Assembly: GCA_014239155.1 (NCBI GenBank)
Contig: JAAZZQ010000087.1
Span: 1-64,000, forward strand
DNA length: 64,000 nucleotides
Reading direction: 5' to 3'
Source: Lachnospiraceae bacterium
GTDB taxonomy: Bacteria > Bacillota > Clostridia > Lachnospirales > Lachnospiraceae
Positions 1 through 9,600 of the stretch are shown here, in pieces. Under the pieces are notes generated by a model, which was not told the DNA's origin, did not search any database, and was given only the letters and a program-made list of their open reading frames with translations. The position numbers were made by a program, and so were the translations under genes. Numbering within the stretch: position 1 is the stretch's first letter; each line of letters starts with the position of its first letter.

Positions 1-993
1 AGAACCTACTACCACTATGCATCAGATGAGATGGGTAGTATTACCCATGTGGTAGAAGAAAACCAAATACGAAATCATTATGAGTATGACGCATGGGGAA
101 ATACAACTACCTGTGAGGAGACAGTTGAGAACCGTTTTCGCTTTAATGGACAGCAGTATGACCCAATTACGCAACAGTATTATTTAAGAGCAAGATTCTA
201 CAATCCAGTAATAGGGCAGTTTACACAAGAAGATACCTATCGTGGAGATGGGTTAAACCTGTATGTGTATTGTGCCAACAATCCAGTGTATTATGTTGAT
301 CCGAGTGGGAATAATTCTGATTGTATAGAAAAGAAAGCTAAGCCATATTTGGATCAAAATATGCCTGCTGAGGAGGCATATAGAAAAGCATATGCAGAAG
401 ATGCTCAAGAGAAGCTGGATAAAGGCGGCTTAACAGCAAAAGAAAAATATGAATATGAACAGCGTTTAAAAAGAATAACGAATAGAATACCTACACCGCC
501 AAATGGTTTAACTACAGAAAAATTTTACAATGAACAATATAAACGGCGTATGTCCCAAGTGCCAAATACTGGAGCTAGAGGAAAATGGACTGGAACAAGA
601 GGTGAATCAGTATTTATTCCATCAGATGTTGAAATAAAGAAAATATTAGAAAAGTATGGATTAAAAGGGATAAAATATAGAAATGGTGTACCTGATTTTA
701 GTGACTTAGCTAGATATACAGTTACAGTTCAAGGAATGAGAGGAGGCAGAAAACCGAAGGATCCAAGACCTTATAATTTTAGTATAGCTTTTGGTGAATT
801 ATCCATGCAAACAGGAGTGTCTAAAAAGGCTCTTAGGAAAATGGTTAAAGATAATGATTATACGTGGCATGAATGCAATGATATGAAAACAATGATAATG
901 GTGCCTTCTAAAATAAATTTATATTTTGGTCATATGGGTGGTGTTGGAGAAATAAACTTACTTACAGATATTAAACAAGGTAAGGTTAAATAA
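1..993 (+). CDS. RHS-repeat polymorphic toxin, 3' fragment with HNH/EndoVII-like tip
   Basis: The frame is open from base 1, so this is the 3' end of a longer RHS/YD-repeat gene; the first ATG (31) is internal. Bases 1 to about 310 encode the end of the RHS shell (YYLRARFYNP, GQFTQEDTY, closing DPSG). A variable tip of about 225 residues follows. Its end has W-H-E (864-872), then MIMVP and GHMGG, the layout of WHH/LHH-type HNH/EndoVII nuclease toxins. In this family the shell encloses the toxin and delivers it to neighbouring cells; DNA cleavage by this tip is inferred. Three small genes downstream are candidate immunity genes. RHS identity is near certain; the nuclease subclass is likely. 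Confidence 0.9.
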   Translation, partial: RTYYHYASDEMGSITHVVEENQIRNHYEYDAWGNTTTCEETVENRFRFNGQQYDPITQQYYLRARFYNPVIGQFTQEDTYRGDGLNLYVYCANNPVYYVDPSGNNSDCIEKKAKPYLDQNMPAEEAYRKAYAEDAQEKLDKGGLTAKEKYEYEQRLKRITNRIPTPPNGLTTEKFYNEQYKRRMSQVPNTGARGKWTGTRGESVFIPSDVEIKKILEKYGLKGIKYRNGVPDFSDLARYTVTVQGMRGGRKPKDPRPYNFSIAFGELSMQTGVSKKALRKMVKDNDYTWHECNDMKTMIMVPSKINLYFGHMGGVGEINLLTDIKQGKVK

Positions 994-1274
994 CACTACT
1001 TTACAACTTTTTTCATAAATAGATAATGTTCCTCAAATCTTTAAAGATACTACTTTTTCTAATTTAAAAGGTGCAAATTTTGCTATAGGATACAATATTT
1101 AACGCTCTAAAAAATTAAAATTTGAGCCACAATATTATTTACTACTTTGGGATTAAGCCTCGAAATTCAGAAAAATTAGTAAGGTCAATTAAAGTTTTTT
1201 TAGTTTACAGAGCCTTGAGCAATTAAATCATTAAAAAGTTATAAACTGGTGTTAATAATAGGAGGATTGGTAAT

Positions 1275-1781
1275 ATGTCAGGAATTAAAGATTTAAAAGA
1301 AAATGAGTTTGGACAAATGGAAGGAGAGGTGTATTTTAATGCAATAAACCAGAATATAACAGTATTGTTTGAGAAGGAAGTTCCAATGGATTATGTGGGG
1401 AAACAAGTAGAATATCTCCAAGCGTTAGATGAGAAAGTTGTCCAAAAGATGTGTTATTTTGCTGATTTATTTAGGAAGGAGGAAATGGAAAATTATCCTA
1501 ATAAAGATTATCCTGAAGGTATGGATAAGATAAATAATCCTTTAGAGCTTTTAGATTACTTTGCGATAACATACTTGAATATTGAGATGTATCCTAATGA
1601 AAGTGTAAAGGAAGTTCGTGTATTAAACCTATCAGGAAGTTGCGATTGGGATGAGGAAAATGGAATACAATGGTTGATTAAGGAGGATGAAGTTGTGTAT
1701 ACGGGAGCATATGATGATGTAAGTATTTGGTGTAGTTCTTATGAAAAAAATACGCTTTTTAATTATGCATTAAGGGACTAA
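1275..1781 (+). CDS. Putative immunity protein (DUF6985-like), 168 aa
   Basis: A cytoplasmic 168-residue acidic protein with no signal peptide or membrane segment. The start follows AGGAGG at 1261-1266. The C-terminal half (LNLSGSCDWDEENGIQW, then VVYTGAYDD) resembles the DUF6985 pattern from memory; this was not searched. It is the first gene after the RHS toxin, on the same strand, where the cognate immunity gene normally lies. Binding and neutralising the WHE nuclease tip is therefore the simplest role. Being AT-rich like the toxin tip fits a toxin-immunity cassette acquired together. Confidence 0.65.
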   Translation: MSGIKDLKENEFGQMEGEVYFNAINQNITVLFEKEVPMDYVGKQVEYLQALDEKVVQKMCYFADLFRKEEMENYPNKDYPEGMDKINNPLELLDYFAITYLNIEMYPNESVKEVRVLNLSGSCDWDEENGIQWLIKEDEVVYTGAYDDVSIWCSSYEKNTLFNYALRD

Positions 1782-1854
1782 TTATAGACAAATAGTATAC
1801 TCCTTATATGGTTGAGTTATTGTAAAAAATTATAATGCATTTAGGAGGCTGTTA

Positions 1855-2295
1855 GTGAAAAAGAAAGGATATAATGATATTCACGCATTGTATATAGTAA
1901 CGGTAAAAGAAACTCGAAATATTGAAATATTGGATGACAAATCTGTTGATAAAGTAGTGAAATTTATAAAAAGAGCGATTCAAAGAGGGCAATTGGAATT
2001 TTTGTGTTGTTGTTTTGGTGACCAAGAGGAGTATAGTCTAACAATTCATGCAAATGAAACCTATGCGTGTGTGCTTATTATTAATGAATTAGAGAGAAAG
2101 GCTTATGATTATTGTAATAAAAAATATGAGAATGATATGACAGAAGTAATACTCTTTGGTTATGATTTTTGCAAAGCGTGTTTGTGTGAAGATAAAGATA
2201 TATTATTTGATATCATTATGCACTTTTTTGAAACTGGTAAGATAAACGAAAAGTATGAGTGGTATGAAACAGAGTATGAAAAAGGCTTATCTTAA
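1855..2295 (+). CDS. Hypothetical protein in toxin-immunity array, 146 aa
   Basis: I do not recognise this family. The start is a GTG at 1855, chosen because AGGAGG (1843-1848) lies six bases upstream. The protein is soluble, acidic at the C-terminus and unusually rich in Cys (LCCCF and two more near the end). It has no signal peptide, membrane helix or recognisable enzyme motif. It lies on the toxin strand between two probable immunity genes, so an orphan immunity role is plausible but unproven. Confidence 0.55.
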   Translation: MKKKGYNDIHALYIVTVKETRNIEILDDKSVDKVVKFIKRAIQRGQLEFLCCCFGDQEEYSLTIHANETYACVLIINELERKAYDYCNKKYENDMTEVILFGYDFCKACLCEDKDILFDIIMHFFETGKINEKYEWYETEYEKGLS

Positions 2296-2485
2296 TTTTC
2301 ACCTGAACCTATATAAAGTAATTGAGGAAAGAAGCTTTAAAGGGTTTGAAAACGCTATATTTTTGAGGATACATTTGTAGAAAAAACTTATGTTCACTGA
2401 ATTTTTTGAAATGCGTTCATTTTATGTATTTAGTTTAAAGTCTATTGTGATACCCCTAAACACTGTGAAAAGGTAATTATGAAAT

Positions 2486-3229
2486 ATGCAAATGAGAACG
2501 AAAATCTTTGAGAAAAGAAAGGATTTTATGGAAGGGTTAAATGCTTATATTTCACCCGTTGATCCAAATTGGAGAGGAAGGCTAATCCCACCAGAACCTG
2601 AGGACTTAGAAGAATTACAGATGTATTTAGAAATGCAGAAAGAAAACTCAAAAGTACCAGAGGCTTATTTGAAATTTGCGTGTTATGCGGCTGAGGGTGA
2701 TGGAGGACTTTTATCTGATGTTTTACTTGGAGAATTTTGTCTAGCTAGATTGCCTGAAATAACAAAAAATGCAAATAATGATTTGTGTGTTGATAGGCTT
2801 TTGATTTTTTGGAATGAAATGGGTGTGAGATATTTTATAGATTTAAAAAATGATGGAAAAATATTTGAAGAAGAAGATTGTTATATAAGTTCATCATTTG
2901 AAAATCTTTTATTTCAATGCGCTGTGAAAAAATTTGAGAAAGGATATTTTCCCGAATATTTTGGATTTGGGTATAAAAGATGGTTGTCCTTTGAACAAAA
3001 AAAAGCTATAAACATTGCTTTAAAAGAGTTTATCCAAAGAAATCAAATGGAAACAGTGTGGTTTAATGATGAATATTTTCTTTTTGCATATAACCAAGAG
3101 TATTCGTTTTGGTTAGAACAATATGAGTTTTATGAGGGAGGAATAAGTATAGGGGGGACTTTTTACGGTAATGATATTGATAAGATACAAAGAGAATTAT
3201 TGCCACAGATTGGAGCACAAGCAGATTAG
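2486..3229 (+). CDS. SUKH (SMI1/KNR4-like) immunity protein, 247 aa
   Basis: A 247-residue soluble protein whose N-terminal half (IPPEPEDLEELQMYL, VPEAYLKFACYAAEGDGGLL, then a hydrophobic-aromatic segment) fits the SUKH fold common among immunity proteins of polymorphic toxins. The C-terminal part is Phe/Tyr/Trp-rich. The start is uncertain: ATG 2486 has only a distant AAAAGG, while ATG 2528 follows AAAGGATTTT more closely. It is the third small gene after the RHS toxin and could protect against this or a lost toxin. Family call moderate; partner unknown. Confidence 0.65.
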   Translation: MQMRTKIFEKRKDFMEGLNAYISPVDPNWRGRLIPPEPEDLEELQMYLEMQKENSKVPEAYLKFACYAAEGDGGLLSDVLLGEFCLARLPEITKNANNDLCVDRLLIFWNEMGVRYFIDLKNDGKIFEEEDCYISSSFENLLFQCAVKKFEKGYFPEYFGFGYKRWLSFEQKKAINIALKEFIQRNQMETVWFNDEYFLFAYNQEYSFWLEQYEFYEGGISIGGTFYGNDIDKIQRELLPQIGAQAD

Positions 3230-3380
3230 ATAAGAGATGGAGATCAACTTAAAAGATTAAATTAGTTGGCTGTGCTAGTTTAATAACTAACTATTACAAC
3301 AGTCAAAGGATACAAAAAATGCTTCTAAATTTTCGTACTATTGAGTATGTGAAATGATTTCTACAAATTAAGAAAATAAA

Positions 3381-3420
3381 TAGTTAAAGGTAGGTGTTTT
3401 ATTTCACCTATCTTTAACTA
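3381..3420. terminator. 16-bp stem hairpin after the immunity array
   Basis: The 16-base arms 3381-3396 and 3405-3420 pair fully with one G-U, around an eight-base loop. No long T run follows on either strand, so it is terminator-like but not a textbook intrinsic terminator. It would end transcripts from the immunity genes. Confidence 0.5.
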
Positions 3421-3538
3421 TTATATATGGTTTCGGCTTTTTTGAATTAGTAGTTCACCAAGTCGCGAAAATAGTATTTCTACTTTGCAGAAACGAAAAA
3501 TTATCTGCCTGATTGCTTTAGACCAGTTTTCTTTATGA

Positions 3539-3670
3539 ATACAAGGTTTTAATCGTGCAGGAGCATTAATACAGTATCAATATAACTGTCAAAATCAGTG
3601 TACTTGTAAAGAGAGAAAATTATCTGATACACAAACAATCGTTTATGACTATGACAAAGCAGTTCTGTAA
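3539..3670 (+). pseudogene. Decayed RHS-repeat fragment
   Basis: One frame bounded by stops encodes about 43 residues with RHS spacing: GFNRAGALIQYQYNCQNQ, then TIVYDYDKAVL. YQYNxQNQ and YDYDKA match YD-repeat units, with Gly and Leu positions mutated to Cys and Val. It is too short to be a gene and lies about 2.5 kb past the intact tip. It is best read as a remnant of an older RHS gene or displaced tip. Confidence 0.5.
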
Positions 3671-3794
3671 ATTAAGATTTTCTATATACGCATGGTTTCA
3701 GCTTTTTTCAAGATTATCTAAAAATTTTGCCATGTTGCACAAGATTTCAATATTAAATGTTTAAAACTTTTGGCGTGTACTCTTTTGCAGGGGG

Positions 3795-3846
3795 AAAGCA
3801 CAGAAGCGTTTGACTATGACCAATATTGTAACAAAAGCTAGAATTA
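3795..3846 (+). pseudogene. Second tiny RHS-repeat remnant
   Basis: A short stop-terminated frame reads ESTEAFDYDQYCNKS, close to the YD-repeat pattern TFxYDxYGNK with Gly replaced by Cys. It supports the view that this interval is an RHS graveyard. Low confidence because of its length. Confidence 0.3.
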
Positions 3847-3988
3847 TATTAAATCCTCGAAAGGGTAGAATACTTACCTTGGCAGACTTCCAAGGCTTTA
3901 AAAACAGCTTCTAAGGAAATTATTATAGGACTTTGCAGAAATAGATCGAAAATTTATTTTTATTATTATAACATTTTCATTAACAAAA

Positions 3989-4035
3989 GATTATGACGTT
4001 CTAAGAAAAAAATTTTTTCATAAAACGTCATAATC
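3989..4035. promoter_or_regulatory. 12-bp inverted repeat upstream of peptide gene
   Basis: The arms 3989-4000 and 4024-4035 (GATTATGACGTT and its complement) pair perfectly, and the loop contains an A7/T6 stretch that can extend the stem. It could be an operator or attenuator of the peptide gene at 4164, or an upstream terminator. Confidence 0.4.
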
Positions 4036-4099
4036 GAATGTAGTAATACATTGTTATATTAATATAGTAATATAATTACAGTTCTATATTAAAGCAATC

Positions 4100-4135
4100 G
4101 TCTCTTGTAATATTCTATATAAAGTTTCAAGAGAC
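4100..4135 (+). promoter_or_regulatory. Inverted repeat in the leader of the peptide gene
   Basis: GTCTCTTG (4100-4107) and its complement CAAGAGAC (4128-4135) flank 20 AT-rich bases, just before the ribosome binding site AAGGAG (4148-4153). It could be an operator or an mRNA hairpin controlling the 43-codon gene. Confidence 0.35.
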
Positions 4136-4163
4136 TCTAGTAAATTTAAGGAGATTCTTAACT

Positions 4164-4295
4164 ATGAGAAAGTTCGTTGTAGCCCTTTTAACCTTATGTT
4201 TGATTTCAGTTGTTCTTCCACCAACTCCTGTATCGCCTAGTGGAGAGGAAGAGATTAGTACTTGTGAGTATTCTTGCATAGACCATATTAATTAG
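4164..4295 (+). CDS. 43-residue exported peptide, candidate signalling peptide
   Basis: A short gene with a good ribosome binding site (AAGGAG, 10 bases before ATG). The product begins MRK, then a hydrophobic stretch of about 15 residues ending in LPPTPVSPS, then an acidic tail with two cysteines (STCEYSCIDHIN). This is the architecture of an exported propeptide: signal sequence plus short mature tail. Its stop overlaps by 8 bases the stop of the convergent HTH/TPR regulator (4288-6108), the arrangement of many RRNPP regulator-pheromone pairs. The pheromone role is inference; no AgrB-like processing gene is nearby. Not a known sequence to me. Confidence 0.6.
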   Translation: MRKFVVALLTLCLISVVLPPTPVSPSGEEEISTCEYSCIDHIN

Positions 4296-6108
4296 TCTTT
4301 CTATAAAATTTATCTTCATATGCTTTTTGTAATATGATAGCTAAATCTTTTCTTCCATACAAACAAATTAGATAATACCCATTTTTAAGGTAAGTTTCTT
4401 CTATTTCTGGCAAACCTCTTTTTCCATATATTAATGATAGGTTTGCCAGTATATCTCCTACTATATCTCCTCGACAACATTCCAAACAATGATATAAGCC
4501 TTCTTTTCCAATTTCTTCTGCTTTTTCTAGCTCATTATACACCTCAAGAAAGCCTGCATAATTTACATATAATGACATTCCTGGAACAGCATGAAAACGC
4601 ATATCGACCTTGCTTTTCTTATAACACTTTGCCAATTTTTTATAAATATAGAGCGCCTCTTCTATTTTCTCATCTTTCCTTAAATTGATTGCTATATGGT
4701 TCCAAATTGTATACTCTGTCCGAAAAGGCACTCGATAAATCACCCTATCCGATTTCATCTGTGGCATTGTTAGAGAAAGCATTTCCTTAAGCATCTTATT
4801 TGCGTCTTCTCTTGATATTTTATTTTGTGCTGTCTGTTCAAAAATGCGTTCCATTCCAATAAACTGTCTGTTGACGGGTCTTGTCATATCCAATCCATTT
4901 TCAATCTCATCTAACAATTTTGTTGCCTCTTTGGACCGCCCTTTTGAAAAACACCGATTATATTCTCTCACTTTTTCGTACAATTCATATTTGTCCGCCT
5001 CTATAAATCCATAATAATTCTCTCGTTCCATTCCCATTTTCTTTAATAGTTTATATAAATTCCTTTTGTTGGGACTTCTTTTGCCATTTTCAATTTTAGA
5101 CAATGTTTCCTGTGCACAAATGTTTTCGCAGAGATATTCTTGTGAAAATCCATTTGCCTCTCTCAAGTCTTTCACCAACTCATTTGTAAGAATAAACTCA
5201 CCTTGAAAACTACTTTTCATAAACTCTACTATTATATTGGATTCCAAACATGTATTTGTAATCTTATACAGGAAACGAACTGCTTCTTGATACTTTCCAC
5301 ACTGAATTTGTTCTGATTCTTTTCCTAGTTTTTCCAGACAAGTTTTCTCTAATTCTAATATTTTCCACAAAGGACTTAGAGAACCATTCTCTACAAGAGA
5401 CTCTTTGCCTCTTCTACAAATAGCATACGCTTCCGCTACCCTATTTTGTTCCAGATAGATTTGCCCTAACAACCATGCACAATGCGGATAAACTTTAACT
5501 TGCTCCTCTGTATCTGTATAATGATGTAATATGTATCTGCCAAGCCGTTCCAATTTCTCTGTTAGCCCATCTGTGGCTCCAAGCTTCCATTCACAATATA
5601 CAATCATTAAAATAATTCTAATCTCCTGATTACATAGGCACTGCACATTCCAAACTTTCTGCCTCCAGTCTTTATCCAGAGTGCATACAAGTGCCTGTTC
5701 CATTCCATGCAGGCAGGACTTATAATCTTGTTCTTTTATAAAATATAGCACTGTCTCCAATACAATCATATACTGTTTGCGAATAGGACGTTTGCTATCA
5801 TTATATACGGGATAATCTGCAATTAGTTTCTGTAGTGTTTTGTAATCCCAATTTTCTATACTGTGTTCAACCTCAATTCGATATGCAATAGATTCATATT
5901 CAAGCCTAGAAACTGCAAGTTCAAGTTTATCAATAGACTTTCCAAGGCGCTCAAACAATGCCTGCAATGTGAAATAGTCAATCTCCACTTCTCCTCGTTC
6001 CACTCTGCACAGCTCTGGTATACTGATAATTCCATCTGCAATATTTCTTTGTCTTACTCCCATTTTTTCACGTTCTTCAAAAAGCATAATTCCTAATTGT
6101 TGTAACAT
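4288..6108 (-). CDS. Large HTH-TPR-HTH-TPR transcriptional regulator (RRNPP-like)
   Basis: A 606-residue protein with an N-terminal XRE-type helix-turn-helix (about 5-60), a helical TPR-like region (about 75-300), a second XRE helix-turn-helix (about 309-360: LVKDLREANGFSQEYL, LSKIENGKRSPNKRNL), and a second TPR-like region to the end. TPR regulators with one HTH (Rgg, PlcR, PrgX) bind imported peptides; two HTH-TPR modules in one chain is unusual and suggests an internal duplication. It lies 24 bases after a small XRE gene on the same strand, so the two are likely cotranscribed. Its 3' end overlaps a convergent exported-peptide gene, the best candidate ligand. Start ATG 6108 follows AAAGGGG. 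Confidence 0.8.
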   Translation of the reverse strand: MLQQLGIMLFEEREKMGVRQRNIADGIISIPELCRVERGEVEIDYFTLQALFERLGKSIDKLELAVSRLEYESIAYRIEVEHSIENWDYKTLQKLIADYPVYNDSKRPIRKQYMIVLETVLYFIKEQDYKSCLHGMEQALVCTLDKDWRQKVWNVQCLCNQEIRIILMIVYCEWKLGATDGLTEKLERLGRYILHHYTDTEEQVKVYPHCAWLLGQIYLEQNRVAEAYAICRRGKESLVENGSLSPLWKILELEKTCLEKLGKESEQIQCGKYQEAVRFLYKITNTCLESNIIVEFMKSSFQGEFILTNELVKDLREANGFSQEYLCENICAQETLSKIENGKRSPNKRNLYKLLKKMGMERENYYGFIEADKYELYEKVREYNRCFSKGRSKEATKLLDEIENGLDMTRPVNRQFIGMERIFEQTAQNKISREDANKMLKEMLSLTMPQMKSDRVIYRVPFRTEYTIWNHIAINLRKDEKIEEALYIYKKLAKCYKKSKVDMRFHAVPGMSLYVNYAGFLEVYNELEKAEEIGKEGLYHCLECCRGDIVGDILANLSLIYGKRGLPEIEETYLKNGYYLICLYGRKDLAIILQKAYEDKFYRKTN

Positions 6109-6132
6109 GTTTTATCCCCTTTGTATTATAGC

Positions 6133-6363
6133 TTATTTCTTCTCCTTTCTGGCGTAAGGAATTTTTACATCTGTCTGATTCAAAATATAATCAATACTTG
6201 TATTGTAAACGATTGAAAGATGAATTAGTATCTCTGTAGGAATATCAACATCTCCTCGTTCATAATTACTATAAATTCGTTGACTACAGTGTAATATAGC
6301 CGCTAACTGCTTTTGTGTCATATCCTTATCTTCTCTTAAATTTCTCAACCTTGGATAACGCAT
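6133..6363 (-). CDS. Small XRE-family DNA-binding protein, 76 aa
   Basis: Nearly the whole protein is one Cro/CI-type helix-turn-helix: LREDKDMTQKQLAAIL, then SQRIYSNYERGDVDIPTEIL, then a short basic tail. The start is supported by GAGGTGAT upstream. It is the first gene of the unit ending with the 606-residue regulator. Two 17-bp near-palindromes lie 30-70 bases upstream of its start, so it probably represses its own promoter. The operator-binding inference rests on position only. Confidence 0.85.
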   Translation of the reverse strand: MRYPRLRNLREDKDMTQKQLAAILHCSQRIYSNYERGDVDIPTEILIHLSIVYNTSIDYILNQTDVKIPYARKEKK

Positions 6364-6392
6364 AAATATATCACCTCAATAACATCATATCT

Positions 6393-6409
6393 TAGTGAAA
6401 TATTCGCTA
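6393..6409 (-). promoter_or_regulatory. Operator O1 for the XRE/TPR unit
   Basis: TAGTGAAATATTCGCTA is a 17-bp near-palindrome with 6-bp arms (one mismatch). It is 24 bp, centre to centre, from a second copy at 6417-6433. It lies 30 bases before the XRE gene, where a repressor would block the promoter. Confidence 0.6.
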
Positions 6410-6416
6410 TACATTT

Positions 6417-6433
6417 TAGCGATATTTTCGCTA
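6417..6433 (-). promoter_or_regulatory. Operator O2 for the XRE/TPR unit
   Basis: TAGCGATATTTTCGCTA has perfect 6-bp arms around a 5-bp AT spacer, the same architecture as O1. Two equal sites at about 2.3 helical turns suggest cooperative binding of a small dimeric XRE repressor. Confidence 0.6.
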
Positions 6434-6600
6434 AAGGTCGCATTCTGCAGTATATTTAAACAATATTTTTTGTGCACTACTATAGCGTTTTATTTCTTCT
6501 GGATGCCCATGTGTAATCGAGTAGGTCCTATCTTCCTTGCTCGCGCGCTGGACACCCGTCAGCTTCGCTGACAATATTCCTTTGGTTGCCCATGTGCATA

Positions 6601-6641
6601 AAAAACTGCTGTGACAATTTCATTTTGTCACAACAGTTTTT
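6601..6641 (-). terminator. Intrinsic terminator of the MoxR/VWA operon
   Basis: The arms AAAAACTG plus TGTGACAA (6601-6617) pair with 6625-6641 with one mismatch and a 7-base loop. On the minus strand the stem ends in a T5 run. It lies 31 bases past the stop of the giant VWA gene. Confidence 0.8.
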
Positions 6642-6672
6642 ATCTTAAATTTTAATTTTTTTCCTCCAATCC

Positions 6673-9600
6673 CTAAATATTTCGCTCATCTTTTTTCTTT
6701 AGCAACTGCGAAGTATCCAATGTCTCTTCAGACCGTTTTTGACTTTTTTGTTTCTTGCCCTCTTTTGTAGTTTTTTCGGTCAGAAGTTCATTGTGTGGTA
6801 ATCCCTGGCTGAATTGTGGCATCTGAAATTCCTGTGTGGAACTTGTATCTCGTGCCTGTAATCCTCTGTTTCCATCCGACTTTTGTATTGTTTTCTGCCT
6901 AAGTTTCGCTACCAATAATAATTGTTTTGGAACATACTGGAATCGGCGCAACGTCACATCAACTAGAAATAGACATACTGCCAACACTAGAAGCCAATTT
7001 GTCAAGGGATATCCCTCTCGCGTTCTAGTGGAAATTCGCGTCCATATTGGCTCATCCTCTGTAATAACGCTACCATACTGTTGGGCAAAATTCAGATAAG
7101 CATCCATACTTACATCAAATTTATATTCGTCCGAAAACTGCACTGCTGCGGCAGTTGTCATATAATTTTGAATTTCGCCGGATTCTGTGCGTCGTATATT
7201 AAAATGATATAGTCCTGTCTGTGGGGTGGAAAGTTCTGTTGTATATTTTCCTGGTGCAGTCGCATGCAGTTTTTCCTCTGTGGCAGTCCCTTTTGGGTCA
7301 ATCACTGTTATTAGAACTTCTGTTGCACTTCCATAATCATTGGTTTGATAATCAATGGTAGTTTGTTCCCCTACTGTCACTATATTTACATTGTCTTCTC
7401 CCATACCAGCATTTCCAGTGGAATAATCCACAATGCGTTTCCAGAGCTGTACATAATCTTCCTGTCCTGCAAAAGCACCTGTCCACTCTCCAGTGACATC
7501 ACTGTTCCATGCGGCAGTTCGCCCTAATCCATACTGCCATACAGTAAGGATTGGATCGCCTTTTTCTGCCGACTGAATCACTGGACTAGAAGCAGTTTTT
7601 GGTGTTGCAGAAATATATCCGTAAAGAGAAGGCCAACCATTTGGAAAAAGATTTCCAGTCAGCTCATGTCCCCCCTGAACTGACAGAGAAAAGACTCCAT
7701 TTTGAATATAACTGTCTCCTCCTAGAAATACTTCTTGTGCAAAAATTCTTGGAATATCACTTGACATGTCCGAATAATAATATCTCCCGCCGCATTTCTC
7801 TGCCAGATATCGCAAAAGCTTCTTATCTGAAGAATCTCCTACAGCTACCGTAGAGAGTGTTATCTCATGCGCTGCACAACTATTGACAATATCATCATAG
7901 TTGTTTGTCTCCCCCATGCCATCTGTCAAGAGCACAATATGTTTGATTGACGCATCATTCTTTGCAAGCACATCAACTGCCTCTTGCAAAGCTGGTTTAA
8001 TTGTTGTGCCGCCTCCATCTTGAATCTGATTAATTTTGTCTTTTATTGCTGCCTTGTCATCTGCCTGACAAAGCGCTACTTGCCATTCATACTTATCATC
8101 AAATGTTAAAATTCCCACAAAATCCGTATCATTCAAGTTGTCAACTGCCACAGTGGCTGCCCTGACTGCAATATCCAGATTGCTAATGCTCAATACACCT
8201 GCTTTTCCTGTCATACTTCCAGAGCGGTCAATCACCATAACCATTGCCATAGATGGCATCTCATTGACCCCTCGAAGTTGCATATCCACAGGTAAAACTG
8301 TCTCTAATACTGTATCTCGATACCCACCCAACGCAAAACTATTCTCTCCGCCACAGCAAATAAAACCACAACCATAATCCTTTACATAGGTTTCAAGGTT
8401 TTCCAAAAATTTTGTTGGCAAATCATCAATATAAGTGTCCACCACAATTATAGTCTTATATTCCAACATAGCATTAATGCTGTCTGGCGCATTTATCGCA
8501 GAGACAACACTATAATCGCAACCAGCCGCCTTTAAAACAGTAGAAAATGCAGCAGTGTTCGTGTCACGCCCTGCAATCACAAGTATTTTGGGCGATGTCT
8601 CCACTACAGAGTAAGCACTAAAATAATCATTCTCCTGACAGGTGTCTCCTTGCGCTTGAACCTGAACACGCAAGTTTTCCATCGCGCTACTGTCTGTATC
8701 GGCATCAACCTGCGCGCGAAATACAAAACGATTGCTTCCTTTGTTCAAATGCACATTGTCTGCTGCCATCTGGCTGCTTCCTCGATAAAGTGTAATTACT
8801 GCATCCGTATCATAATTGCTCTCCACCAACACAGTAATGGAATACTTATCACCCGAGTGAAGATAAGACGGAAGTGTCACATTGTCAATATAGGCATCTG
8901 GCTTTTCCTCATTTTCATACAACAAAGTTAAAAATTCTGTCTGTCCAGCCGTCAATGCCTGCGACATATTACGTATATCGCCCCGCGTTTCCTTTCCGTC
9001 TGTTAGCACGACAAGTCGCTTCTTATATTCTCCTGGAATGAGCGTAAGCGCCTTAGAAACTGCCTCCTCAAAATTTGTCGCCGCCTTTTCAGGAATTGTC
9101 ATCAGACCATTATAATGTTTTTCTGTCGTCAAAAACTGTTCCACAAGGGTGTCTTTTCCAAATGTCACAATCCCATAAGCATTTCCAGAGGGCATCTTGG
9201 AAATTGTTTCTTGCAAATACTGTTGTGCCTCGTTTAAATGTTCTTTATTGCTGTCGGAGAGGTCCACAACAAAAACGGTTGCTGTTTTGCCGCTTCCTCG
9301 ATAAATTTGTATTCCAAACAACGCAAGAATTACACACAACAGTACCACACCACGCACAAACCAATAAAATTTCCCGCGGTAACGCATCTGACGCACATAG
9401 ACAATCCACTCTGCCACCAAAACAATAAGTGCCAATATTATAAATAAGTTTCTAATTGTACGTTTTATTTTTTGGCTTTGCAAAAACTTGGTTCCACTGT
9501 CCGAAATTCCTTCTAAGTCTGTTGATATTCTGCCATCAGATTCCTTGGCAGTCTGAAAACGCACCACGTAGTCTTCCTGATACACATCATTTCCAAGTGT

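Larger units (their letters stand above)
3230..4163. other. Gene-poor stretch with RHS debris and hairpins
   Basis: No intact gene longer than a few dozen codons is visible. The stretch holds two decayed RHS-repeat fragments (3539-3670 and about 3795-3846), a strong hairpin at 3381-3420, and two inverted repeats before the small peptide gene (3989-4035 and 4100-4135). Composition is clearly AT-rich. Confidence 0.6.
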
